Of a stretch of DNA of 7,712 nucleotides, positions 1-5,728 are shown one piece after another. Every line of letters begins with the position of its first letter. The first letter of the stretch is position 1. The translations under genes were made by a program, and so were the position numbers. The DNA is from Armatimonadetes bacterium UBA5829 (GTDB taxonomy: Bacteria; Armatimonadota; UBA5829), in the NCBI GenBank assembly GCA_002431715.1, contig DJHI01000084.1:13413-21124 (forward strand), given 5' to 3'. The notes below the pieces were generated by a model, which worked only from the letters and a program-made list of their open reading frames with translations, ran no database searches and was not told the DNA's origin.

Positions 1-242
1 AAAAGTTGAATAGGTATACGACCGCTGAGGCGCAGCGACTAAACGATGCCGGGCGCTCTTTTCATTGGCTGAAGTTGTTCTATCAACCCTCCAAGGAATT
101 TTGGTCGAGGTTTATACGGCTAAAAGGTTATAAAGACGGCCTTCATGGCCTTTTTCTATCACTTCTAATGGCTTTCTATACCCAGGCCTCTTATATGAAA
201 CTGTGGGAGATTGAGCGGAAAAGCATCAAGAGTCAGTCATGA
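1..242 (+). CDS. GT2 family glycosyltransferase, WaaE/KdtX-like, C-terminal end only (5' truncated by window)
   Basis: This is the last 79 or so residues of a gene that begins before the window; the frame is already open at bases 3-5 (Lys). The visible part begins KLNRYTTAEAQRLNDAG, runs through FYQPSKEFWSRF and ends with GYKDGLHGLFLSLLMAFYT and MKLWEIE. In my knowledge of the family this tail is typical of WaaE/KdtX-like GT2 enzymes of lipopolysaccharide core and EPS synthesis: a basic 'LNRYTT' segment, then an amphipathic or membrane-dipping helix 'GFxDGxxGFxxAxLxAFYxxxxYxKLWE'. The catalytic GT-A domain with its DxD motif lies upstream and cannot be examined. The TTG at base 6 would give a 78-residue protein with no catalytic domain, so I treat it as an internal leucine. 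The stop TGA (240-242) overlaps the ATG of the next gene by 4 bp, which suggests translational coupling in one operon. The sugar transferred is unknown. Confidence 0.85.
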   Translation, partial: KLNRYTTAEAQRLNDAGRSFHWLKLFYQPSKEFWSRFIRLKGYKDGLHGLFLSLLMAFYTQASYMKLWEIERKSIKSQS

Positions 243-1144
243 TATCAGTAATCATTCCCATATATAATGGAAGAGAGCTGCTGCAAACCTTTTTGCCCGG
301 ATTGCAAAAAGCACTGGCAGGTATGGATATTGTCGTCGTCGATGACGGTAGTACAGACGGTACCGCTGATATCCTTCCTCGCCTTGCCCAGGCAAACCGC
401 ATTATCGTAAGAGATAAAAACGGCGGTTTCTCCGCCGCTGTAAACGATGGCATACGCGCAACGAATAGTGATTTCATAGTACTTCTGAACAATGATGTAG
501 AAGTATCAGAAGGATTCTTAGATAGTATTCTACCTCTGTTCGACGATGAGACAGTATTTTCCGTAAGCCCGAAAATACTTCTGCCGAAATATGATAACCT
601 TGATGAGGGCTGCAAGACCGGCGCCTGGCATCATGGAATCTTTTATACCGATCAGAGGCAGGGAGTTTCGCAGCCTACACCCATTCTCTATACAACAGGA
701 TGCGCGGCGGTCTATCGCAGATCCATGCTTGAAAAGCTTGGCGGATTTGACGAGGCATATTCTCCGTTTTATTGGGAAGACACCGACCTTGGATATAGAG
801 CCTGGAAACGCGGGTGGAAGAGTCTATATCAACCGGCCAGCGTAGTCCATCATCAACATTCTGCATCCATATCTTTGATGAACAGAGATTATACGGCCAG
901 TATAAAAGCGCGAAATTCCCTGTTTTTTATCTGGCGCAATATCGATGATCCTGATCTCATTAGTAGACACCGCATGTGGCTTCCGTTAACCCTGCTTAGA
1001 AGATCAGTATGTGATCGTCCATTTATCAAGGGTTGGTGTGAAGCGTATTTGAGAAAAGATGAGGCGTCGGCTGCGCGTAAAATCGATTCCGGTTTCCGGA
1101 CGCTTTCGGATCGGGAGATTTTTTCCATCTGCGGGGTCAAATAG
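239..1144 (+). CDS. GT2 family glycosyltransferase
   Basis: This 301-residue enzyme probably moves a sugar from a nucleotide donor to a lipid-linked oligosaccharide on the cytoplasmic face of the membrane. The N-terminus is a classic GT-A start (ISVIIPIYNGRE), followed by the donor-binding VVVDDGSTDGT (about 32-42), NGGFSAAVNDGI (61-72) and the metal-site equivalent LLNNDVEV (82-89), where NND replaces DxD. The acceptor-side motif FYWEDTDLGYR (177-187) carries the candidate base Asp/Glu, and VVHHQHSAS follows. This layout resembles rhamnosyltransferase-like (WbbL-type) members of GT2, but donor and acceptor cannot be read from sequence. The length is normal for the family. The start ATG overlaps the stop of the upstream gene as ATGA. 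No strong Shine-Dalgarno is present (only AAGAG nearby), so translation is probably coupled. The GT4 gene starts 2 bp after its stop. Confidence 0.93.
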   Translation: MISVIIPIYNGRELLQTFLPGLQKALAGMDIVVVDDGSTDGTADILPRLAQANRIIVRDKNGGFSAAVNDGIRATNSDFIVLLNNDVEVSEGFLDSILPLFDDETVFSVSPKILLPKYDNLDEGCKTGAWHHGIFYTDQRQGVSQPTPILYTTGCAAVYRRSMLEKLGGFDEAYSPFYWEDTDLGYRAWKRGWKSLYQPASVVHHQHSASISLMNRDYTASIKARNSLFFIWRNIDDPDLISRHRMWLPLTLLRRSVCDRPFIKGWCEAYLRKDEASAARKIDSGFRTLSDREIFSICGVK

Positions 1145-1146
1145 AG

Positions 1147-2361
1147 ATGCGAATACTATTCCTCGCAACATGGTTTCCCTATCCGCCGGATAATGGCGCA
1201 CGAATTCGCACCTATTATCTAGTCAAGGCACTATCAAAAGCTCACGATGTCCATTTGCTCTCACTGTTGCGAGACGATTCAGATCCGCAAAATGCAGACA
1301 AACTCCTGGATATTTGCTCGGTCGTTTCACTTCACAAGTCTCGATGGTTCAAGCCAGGCACTATTAAATCCATATTTGGCTTTTTCTCACCTCAGCCGCG
1401 TTCGATAATTGACACCTACAACCATGAAATCCGGCGCTCGGTCGAGCAGGCCCTCGATGAAATCAAACCCGATATGATTATAGCCTCGTATCTGGATATT
1501 GCTGTGTATGTCCCTAATAAATTGCCTATTCCCTGCGTTCTGGATGAGCACAACTGTGAATATGCCGTTCTTCGTAGAAACGCTGAGTCGATCAAGAATC
1601 CTTTTCATAGATTGCGATATAAGCTGGGATGGAAGAAATTTGCTCGATGGGAAAGCAGCATGTGCCGACGGTTTAGTCGGGTTGTTACAGTCTCCGATAC
1701 CGATCGCCAGTGTCTTTTAGAAGCTGCACCGGATTTGTGCAATATAGACGTGATTCCGAATGGGGTCGATACGGATCGCTATGATGCTGCTTCCTGGGCG
1801 CCGATGCATGGCTCGTTGATATATAACGGAGCACTCACATACGGCGCCAATCTGGATGCTGTTCGATATTATGCCGATCAAATTTATCCGTTATTGAGTG
1901 AAGATGTTCCGGAGATTGAATTGCGGGTTACCGGTCGATACGATAATGTAGACTTGAATGGTCTTGCGAATTGTCCCGGTATCAAGCTCACTGGATATGT
2001 GGATGATATTCGTCCGGAACTGGCTAAAAGCAGCGTCTGCATTGTACCACTACGACAGGGTGGTGGCAGCAGACTGAAAATCCTCGAAGCAATGGCTGCG
2101 GGGGTGCCGGTAGTTTCGACCAGTATTGGTGTTGAGGGACTGGATGTCACTGACAGAGTGCATCTGTTAATTGCGGATAGTCCCATTGAGTTTGCTGAAG
2201 CAGTCTCGACGATAATAAACGACAGAAATTTGGCAGCCGGGCTCTCAAAAAATGCCCGTCAACTTGTAGAAGAAAAATACGACTGGTCAGCTATCGGTAG
2301 TGCCTTCTCAAGTATTGTAGAATCAGTTTTTGATTGCAATACAAAGCACTTTTGTCTTTAG
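1147..2361 (+). CDS. GT4 family glycosyltransferase (GT-B fold), Stp1/EpsH1-system-like
   Basis: This 404-residue GT-B enzyme is likely a retaining transferase acting on a lipid-linked glycan. The N-terminal domain opens with MRILFLATWFPYPPDNGARIR, where the 'PxPxxxGxxxR' acceptor-side glycine loop is canonical, and continues with YYLVKALSKAHDVHLLSL. The GT4 domain linker IPNGVDTDRYD lies at about 203-213. The nucleotide-sugar site GGGSRLKILEAMAAGVPVV lies at about 305-323, with Lys311 and Glu314 as expected donor-binding residues. In my memory this variant of the motif is typical of the sugar transferases associated with PEP-CTERM/EpsH1 exopolysaccharide loci; no exosortase is visible here, so the link is by family resemblance only. 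The start is ATG 1147, two bases after the upstream stop, with a GGGG about 10 nt upstream. The last 39 bp overlap the 3' end of the methyltransferase gene on the other strand. It is otherwise intact. Confidence 0.93.
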   Translation: MRILFLATWFPYPPDNGARIRTYYLVKALSKAHDVHLLSLLRDDSDPQNADKLLDICSVVSLHKSRWFKPGTIKSIFGFFSPQPRSIIDTYNHEIRRSVEQALDEIKPDMIIASYLDIAVYVPNKLPIPCVLDEHNCEYAVLRRNAESIKNPFHRLRYKLGWKKFARWESSMCRRFSRVVTVSDTDRQCLLEAAPDLCNIDVIPNGVDTDRYDAASWAPMHGSLIYNGALTYGANLDAVRYYADQIYPLLSEDVPEIELRVTGRYDNVDLNGLANCPGIKLTGYVDDIRPELAKSSVCIVPLRQGGGSRLKILEAMAAGVPVVSTSIGVEGLDVTDRVHLLIADSPIEFAEAVSTIINDRNLAAGLSKNARQLVEEKYDWSAIGSAFSSIVESVFDCNTKHFCL

Positions 2362-3231
2362 CAGCCCCATTTTCTCGAAGACAAGCTCCACGAAAAATTT
2401 AACCGTACCCATAGCCCATTTGGGGCATCGCATCCTCTTGAGGAAGTAGTCTACCGACGCGCTGAACGAACTTAGGTACTGCGTCTTCTCGACTGTGAAA
2501 CCGGCAGCGCTGAGGGAATATCTCAGTGAACCAGCGGAGGATATCTGAACGTGCCAGATAGAGAGTCTCGTGCTGAACCATTTCGGCAGCATACGGCGAG
2601 TGAATCCTAATCTGCCTATTGCGAGCAGCATAGTATCTATGAAGCACCTGCGCGGTGTATATATTATCAACCGTCCGCCCGGCTTAACGATACTGCCTAT
2701 ATCTCTGATAATGCCGGCGGGGTCAGGCACGTGTTCTATTACGTCGACCATAGTAGCAAAATCGTAATGCTTTGGAATTTGAGAAACCGGACATGTATAG
2801 ACAGACAGCCCTTTTGCGACTGCGGCTTCTTCGCAGCCCGGCAACTCATAGCCCTCTCCCTGAATTAAGGGATATGATTCTCTTATGACTTCCAGCAGAT
2901 GACCGTCGCCACAGCCGACATCGAGAAGTGAACTGATTTTCGAGCAATCGCCTTTCAACGACTGTATAAGGCGAGCCACCATCTTGTTTTTCTTGTCAAC
3001 AAACGATGCCGAGTCATGGAACCATTTCTCTCGATCAATCCTCGCGTAAAACTCTGCCATCTCATTTTCATTGAGAGGATTATGAACGAAGACAAGTCCG
3101 CATTTTGGGCAGGCGTACATGTCCAGGCATTCGGGATCGTCGACATCACTAGAAATCGTGGCTGCATATTTTGCGTTGCTGCCGCATACTTTACAGGTCA
3201 TTATCTGACTTTTGGACTTTCCCCGATTCAT
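2323..3231 (-). CDS. Class I SAM-dependent methyltransferase with N-terminal CxxC/CxxC element
   Basis: This protein of 302 residues probably methylates a sugar or nucleotide-linked sugar of the surface polysaccharide. It begins with two cysteine pairs, CKVC (13-16) and CPKC (41-44), a layout that in other methyltransferases forms a small zinc-ribbon-like domain. The Rossmann methyltransferase core follows: SAM motif I LLDVGCGDGH (102-111), the motif II/III area VDVIEHVPDP (162-171), then KPGGRLIIYTPR. This matches the Methyltransf_23-type group common in polysaccharide clusters; the methyl acceptor is unknown. ATG 3231 is chosen because GGAG (3238-3241) lies 6 nt upstream. ATG 3237, two codons earlier, directly abuts that GGAG and is less likely, though it cannot be excluded. 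It is the only gene on this strand, has its own promoter-like sequence, and overlaps the GT4 gene tail-to-tail. Its placement suggests it was inserted or inverted within the cluster. Confidence 0.9.
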   Translation of the reverse strand: MNRGKSKSQIMTCKVCGSNAKYAATISSDVDDPECLDMYACPKCGLVFVHNPLNENEMAEFYARIDREKWFHDSASFVDKKNKMVARLIQSLKGDCSKISSLLDVGCGDGHLLEVIRESYPLIQGEGYELPGCEEAAVAKGLSVYTCPVSQIPKHYDFATMVDVIEHVPDPAGIIRDIGSIVKPGGRLIIYTPRRCFIDTMLLAIGRLGFTRRMLPKWFSTRLSIWHVQISSAGSLRYSLSAAGFTVEKTQYLSSFSASVDYFLKRMRCPKWAMGTVKFFVELVFEKMGLLKTKVLCIAIKN

Positions 3232-3237
3232 ACTCAT

Positions 3238-3241
3238 CTCC
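3238..3241 (-). promoter_or_regulatory. Ribosome binding site (GGAG) for the methyltransferase
   Basis: Read on the minus strand the sequence is CTGGAG followed by ATGAGTATG. GGAG is spaced 6 nt from the second ATG (3231) and 0 nt from the first (3237), so it decides the start in favour of 3231. Confidence 0.6.
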
Positions 3242-3257
3242 AGAAGTATTATGCACA

Positions 3258-3279
3258 GTTAGTCTATGCCACAACTAAC
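3258..3279. repeat. Short inverted repeat (possible operator) over the methyltransferase promoter
   Basis: GTTAGT (3258-3263) and its perfect reverse complement ACTAAC (3274-3279) are separated by 10 nt. The left arm overlaps the -10 box of the minus-strand promoter and the right arm lies in its spacer. A dimeric regulator bound here would block that promoter. Six-base arms can occur by chance, and no regulator gene is in the window, so this is only a candidate. Confidence 0.25.
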
Positions 3280-3289
3280 CTGCTGTCAA
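3261..3289 (-). promoter_or_regulatory. Sigma70-type promoter for the methyltransferase
   Basis: On the minus strand a perfect -35 box TTGACA (3289-3284) is followed after exactly 17 nt by TAGACT (3266-3261), a 4/6 match to the -10 consensus. The predicted transcription start is near 3254, giving a leader of roughly 20 nt that contains the GGAG ribosome binding site. The position, orientation and spacing fit the adjacent gene. The assignment rests on consensus matching alone. Confidence 0.55.
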
Positions 3290-3339
3290 CACAATAATTA
3301 AAGCTAGCCAAGCTGCTATGTGGGGTGTGACAGCCTCTA

Positions 3340-3348
3340 TGGTATAAT
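3340..3348 (+). promoter_or_regulatory. Extended -10 promoter for the Wzy/WaaL operon
   Basis: TGGTATAAT is a perfect extended -10 element (TGn followed by TATAAT at 3343-3348). No good -35 box lies 16-18 nt upstream, which extended -10 promoters tolerate. Transcription would start near 3355, about 15 nt before the ATG at 3371. This would drive the membrane polymerase/ligase, the GT2 and the secreted glycosidase separately from the upstream glycosyltransferase run. Confidence 0.5.
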
Positions 3349-3370
3349 GTGTTCAGGTAATATATATAAC

Positions 3371-4813
3371 ATGACCGATTCTCCACACAATTACGACGGG
3401 TTGCGCAGCCGGTGGACGCCGGAACGAATCGAAACAGCGGCCAAGCATTTGTTAATGGTCGTGATAATTGCCGTACTGCTTGGAACGTTTTCGGTCGTCT
3501 CCCAGGTCTACTGGATTGCTGCTGCTATTGCTGCATGCTTGCTGGCGGTGCTTGTGGCGTGGCAATTTTCGGCTGCAATCGCTGTATACGCATTAGTTGC
3601 TTGCTTTGCCTGGGGTGAAACTCCGGATTTAGTTACGGGCGGTTCAGGAGTCGGCAAGAGTTTATATGTAAGTGAGCTGATGCTTTCACTGCTGATAGCC
3701 ATCTGGTTCGCGCGTTACCTTTTTTCTGCATTGCCAAAACCCAGATTCAAGACTGGTTTTTACATACCACTCGCACTATATGTCGCTTATAGCGTGCTCA
3801 ATGTGGTCAATTCGTTTATATTCTGGGATCCTCATGTAAACAGAATATATCAGTATGCTTCGGTTAACATGTTCGAACTTGGGATCAGGACCGTAAGTGC
3901 TGCCGCGCTTGTAATGGCTGCAACATCCATTCCAGATAAAAAGATGCTCAAATGGACCAGCATTGCATTATGCTTTCCCTGCTTCGTTACTGTCTTCGAT
4001 AGACTTTTGGGTTCTCCCGTAACTCTAAGTATTCCATGGTGGTCTTTGTTGTCGTTTTTTCCGGCTGGATATTGCTGTGTACTTGCGCTAGATACAACCA
4101 CATCTATGCCAAAACGCATAGGATCGATCATTTCTCTGATTTTGATTATATATTACGTATTGATTCAAGATATCTCGTGGGTATCGGGGTGGCTCGGTCT
4201 GTTGGCAACTATTGCAACAGTTATTTTTATAAAGAATAAGAAAGTGTTTTTAGTCATTGCAATATTGGCAGTGTGCTGTATCGTATTTTTCCATTCATTC
4301 ATTCAGAAAAATATAATTTCAAGCTCTGAGAACGAGGGAGACTATCAGCGATTCGGTCTTTGGGAAATTGCAGTGAAATATGCCACAACTTTCCCATTGG
4401 GAATTGGAATAGGCAATTATAGATCGTATAATTCGAATTATTATGGCGTAAAATGGGGTGCGACGACTCATGGTTCGGCGCACGGATTTTATGCCCAGTT
4501 GCTGACCGAAATGGGTTTCCCGGGCCTTTTGATTTTTCTATGGCTGTTGATCGGCGGTTTTAGGTGGATGTTGACATCTTATCGGAAGATGAAGCAGGGG
4601 CCGTCCAAAATATTTCTTTTAGTTGCAATGGGACAGCTTATAGGCATTTCAATTGCTTCCATTCTGGGTGATTATATAATCCCATCGTATCACAATGGTG
4701 GACCTACAAATTTCTGCGCTACTATATATTCCTGGCTGATTTGGGGAGTTGCAGTGGCACATGTCAGAATATCTAGGATCAACGAACAGGCACCGGATAC
4801 GACTGACACTTGA
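3371..4813 (+). CDS. O-antigen ligase/polymerase family membrane protein (Wzy_C, WaaL/Wzy-like)
   Basis: This 480-residue integral membrane protein would polymerise repeat units or ligate glycan from undecaprenyl diphosphate to an acceptor, at the outer face of the inner membrane. After a short basic cytoplasmic N-terminus it has about 10-11 hydrophobic segments, the first near 26-63. The Wzy_C hallmark follows: RFGLWEIAVKY (Arg327 onward), FPLGIGIGNYRSY, then HGSAHGFYAQLLTEMGFPG from His367. His371 in 'AHGFY' matches the 'HNxYL' position essential in this family. Wzy and WaaL functions are not separable from sequence. In-frame GTG 3320 and ATG 3347 exist, but both lie at or before the predicted transcription start (about 3355), so ATG 3371 is preferred; AGG (3355-3357) gives it a weak, rather distant ribosome site. 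The downstream GT2 starts 10 bp after its stop. GGSGVGKS at 90-97 mimics a Walker A motif but is not one functionally. Confidence 0.88.
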   Translation: MTDSPHNYDGLRSRWTPERIETAAKHLLMVVIIAVLLGTFSVVSQVYWIAAAIAACLLAVLVAWQFSAAIAVYALVACFAWGETPDLVTGGSGVGKSLYVSELMLSLLIAIWFARYLFSALPKPRFKTGFYIPLALYVAYSVLNVVNSFIFWDPHVNRIYQYASVNMFELGIRTVSAAALVMAATSIPDKKMLKWTSIALCFPCFVTVFDRLLGSPVTLSIPWWSLLSFFPAGYCCVLALDTTTSMPKRIGSIISLILIIYYVLIQDISWVSGWLGLLATIATVIFIKNKKVFLVIAILAVCCIVFFHSFIQKNIISSSENEGDYQRFGLWEIAVKYATTFPLGIGIGNYRSYNSNYYGVKWGATTHGSAHGFYAQLLTEMGFPGLLIFLWLLIGGFRWMLTSYRKMKQGPSKIFLLVAMGQLIGISIASILGDYIIPSYHNGGPTNFCATIYSWLIWGVAVAHVRISRINEQAPDTTDT

Positions 4814-4815
4814 GG
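4812..4815 (+). promoter_or_regulatory. Ribosome binding site (GAGG) that fixes the TTG start of the next gene
   Basis: GAGG overlaps the TGA stop (4811-4813) of the membrane protein and lies 8 nt before TTG 4824. The ribosome finishing the upstream gene would therefore sit on the initiation site of the next one, which suggests coupled translation. Confidence 0.6.
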
Positions 4816-4823
4816 TTGCGACT

Positions 4824-5699
4824 TTGGATCTTTCAATCTCAATAGTAAACTGGAACACATGCCGTCTGCTGGATCAGTGTATCGAGTCGATATATGATAT
4901 GACACATAGTATCGATTATGAAGTGATTGTCGTCGATAATGCGTCATCTGATAACAGTATCGAAATGCTGTCGGATAAATATCCTGGCGTTCGCCTGATT
5001 GCAAACGATAAGAATGTGGGATTTGCAACCGCGAATAACCAGGCTTACGATATGAGTTGTGGCAGATATTTCATGCTGCTCAACTCGGATACGATTGTTC
5101 TCAATGACTTGTCCGGTGTTGTGAAATATCTAGATGCTCATGAGAAAGCGGGTGTAGCGAGTTGTAAATGTTTGAATCAGGATCGATCTGTGCAACTGAA
5201 TTGGTATGATTATTATCCGTCTTTCGCATGGGAGATGCTGCCGGAAAAAGTTCGGAATTGGATATCGCGCGCCGTTTATCATAGAAATCCTGATGCGGCT
5301 TTCTCCACGAAATGGGTAGGTGGGCAGTGCATGACTGTCAGACGAGCCTGTATTGAGCAGATCGGCGCTATGGATACCGATTATTTTATGTATAGTGAAG
5401 AGACCGATTGGTGCTATCGTATCAAGAGAGCAGGCTGGGAGATTCACCATTGCCCGGATATTGAGATTATCCATTTTGGTGGACAAAGCACAAAACAAAT
5501 AGCCACAAAAATGCTGATAGAATTATACGGCAGTAAAGTTCGTTTTATCAGGAAAAATCTATCTGTGTGGCAATCGGAATTATTCGTAAAAGGGCTACTT
5601 GCTCGCACTATTATGCTTCGAGGATTGATGAGCCTGTTAGGATGCCGTGAAAGAGAGGCTCAACTTACCGAACTTCTGAAAGTCATTCCCGAGCTTTAA
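4824..5699 (+). CDS. GT2 family glycosyltransferase, rhamnosyltransferase (WbbL)-like
   Basis: This 291-residue GT-A enzyme likely adds a sugar, possibly rhamnose, to the lipid-linked repeat unit in the cytoplasm. Motifs in order are DLSISIVNWNT at the N-terminus, VIVVDNASSDNS (34-45), the donor-side NVGFATANNQA (64-74), LLNSDT (85-90, Asp89 at the metal site), WVGGQCMTVRR, and MYSEETDWCYR with Glu192/Glu193/Asp195. IHFGGQST follows, typical of WbbL-like GT2 proteins. The start is TTG 4824: it places the first beta strand at residue 2-8, as family members do, and has GAGG 8 nt upstream. Longer in-frame starts (TTG 4749, ATG 4761) would overlap the membrane gene and add about 21-25 residues with no family match. 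It lies 10 bp after the Wzy/WaaL gene and 29 bp before the glycosidase ATG, so all three are probably one operon. The sugar specificity is a weak inference. Confidence 0.92.
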   Translation: MDLSISIVNWNTCRLLDQCIESIYDMTHSIDYEVIVVDNASSDNSIEMLSDKYPGVRLIANDKNVGFATANNQAYDMSCGRYFMLLNSDTIVLNDLSGVVKYLDAHEKAGVASCKCLNQDRSVQLNWYDYYPSFAWEMLPEKVRNWISRAVYHRNPDAAFSTKWVGGQCMTVRRACIEQIGAMDTDYFMYSEETDWCYRIKRAGWEIHHCPDIEIIHFGGQSTKQIATKMLIELYGSKVRFIRKNLSVWQSELFVKGLLARTIMLRGLMSLLGCREREAQLTELLKVIPEL

Positions 5700-5708
5700 C
5701 AGATCGTA

Positions 5709-5713
5709 GAAGG
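5709..5713 (+). promoter_or_regulatory. Ribosome binding site (GAAGG) with an ambiguous start
   Basis: GAAGG lies 6 nt before an in-frame GTG (5720) and 15 nt before ATG 5729. GGTGAT (5719-5724), which matches the other half of the Shine-Dalgarno consensus, sits 4 nt before the ATG. Either codon could start the secreted protein; the difference is three residues ahead of the signal peptide. Confidence 0.4.
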
Positions 5714-5728
5714 CAATTGGTGATAAAC

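Noticed and set aside
6..242. TTG 6 as the true start of a small 78-residue protein
   Set aside because: The frame is open upstream and the peptide is exactly the C-terminal tail of WaaE-like GT2 enzymes, so it is the end of a longer gene.
226..615. 129-codon minus-strand ORF over the first complete GT2 gene
   Set aside because: It is antisense to the DDGS and NND motifs of a clear GT2 enzyme and its translation resembles no family.
2361..2420. Intrinsic terminator after the GT4 gene
   Set aside because: No GC-rich hairpin followed by a T-run is visible on the plus strand; the sequence is coding for the methyltransferase on the other strand.
3016..3297. 93-codon plus-strand ORF opposite the methyltransferase start
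   Set aside because: It is antisense to a well-supported methyltransferase with SAM motifs, has no recognisable domain and runs through the promoter region.
3327..3348. GTGACA as the -35 box for the plus-strand TATAAT
   Set aside because: The spacer is only 10 nt, too short for sigma70. The extended -10 TG motif explains the promoter without it.
3638..3661. Walker A-like P-loop GGSGVGKS in the Wzy/WaaL protein
   Set aside because: It matches GxxGxGKS but lies between membrane helices of a Wzy_C protein with no Walker B or Rossmann-type strand pattern around it. A chance match in a loop is far more likely than ATP binding.
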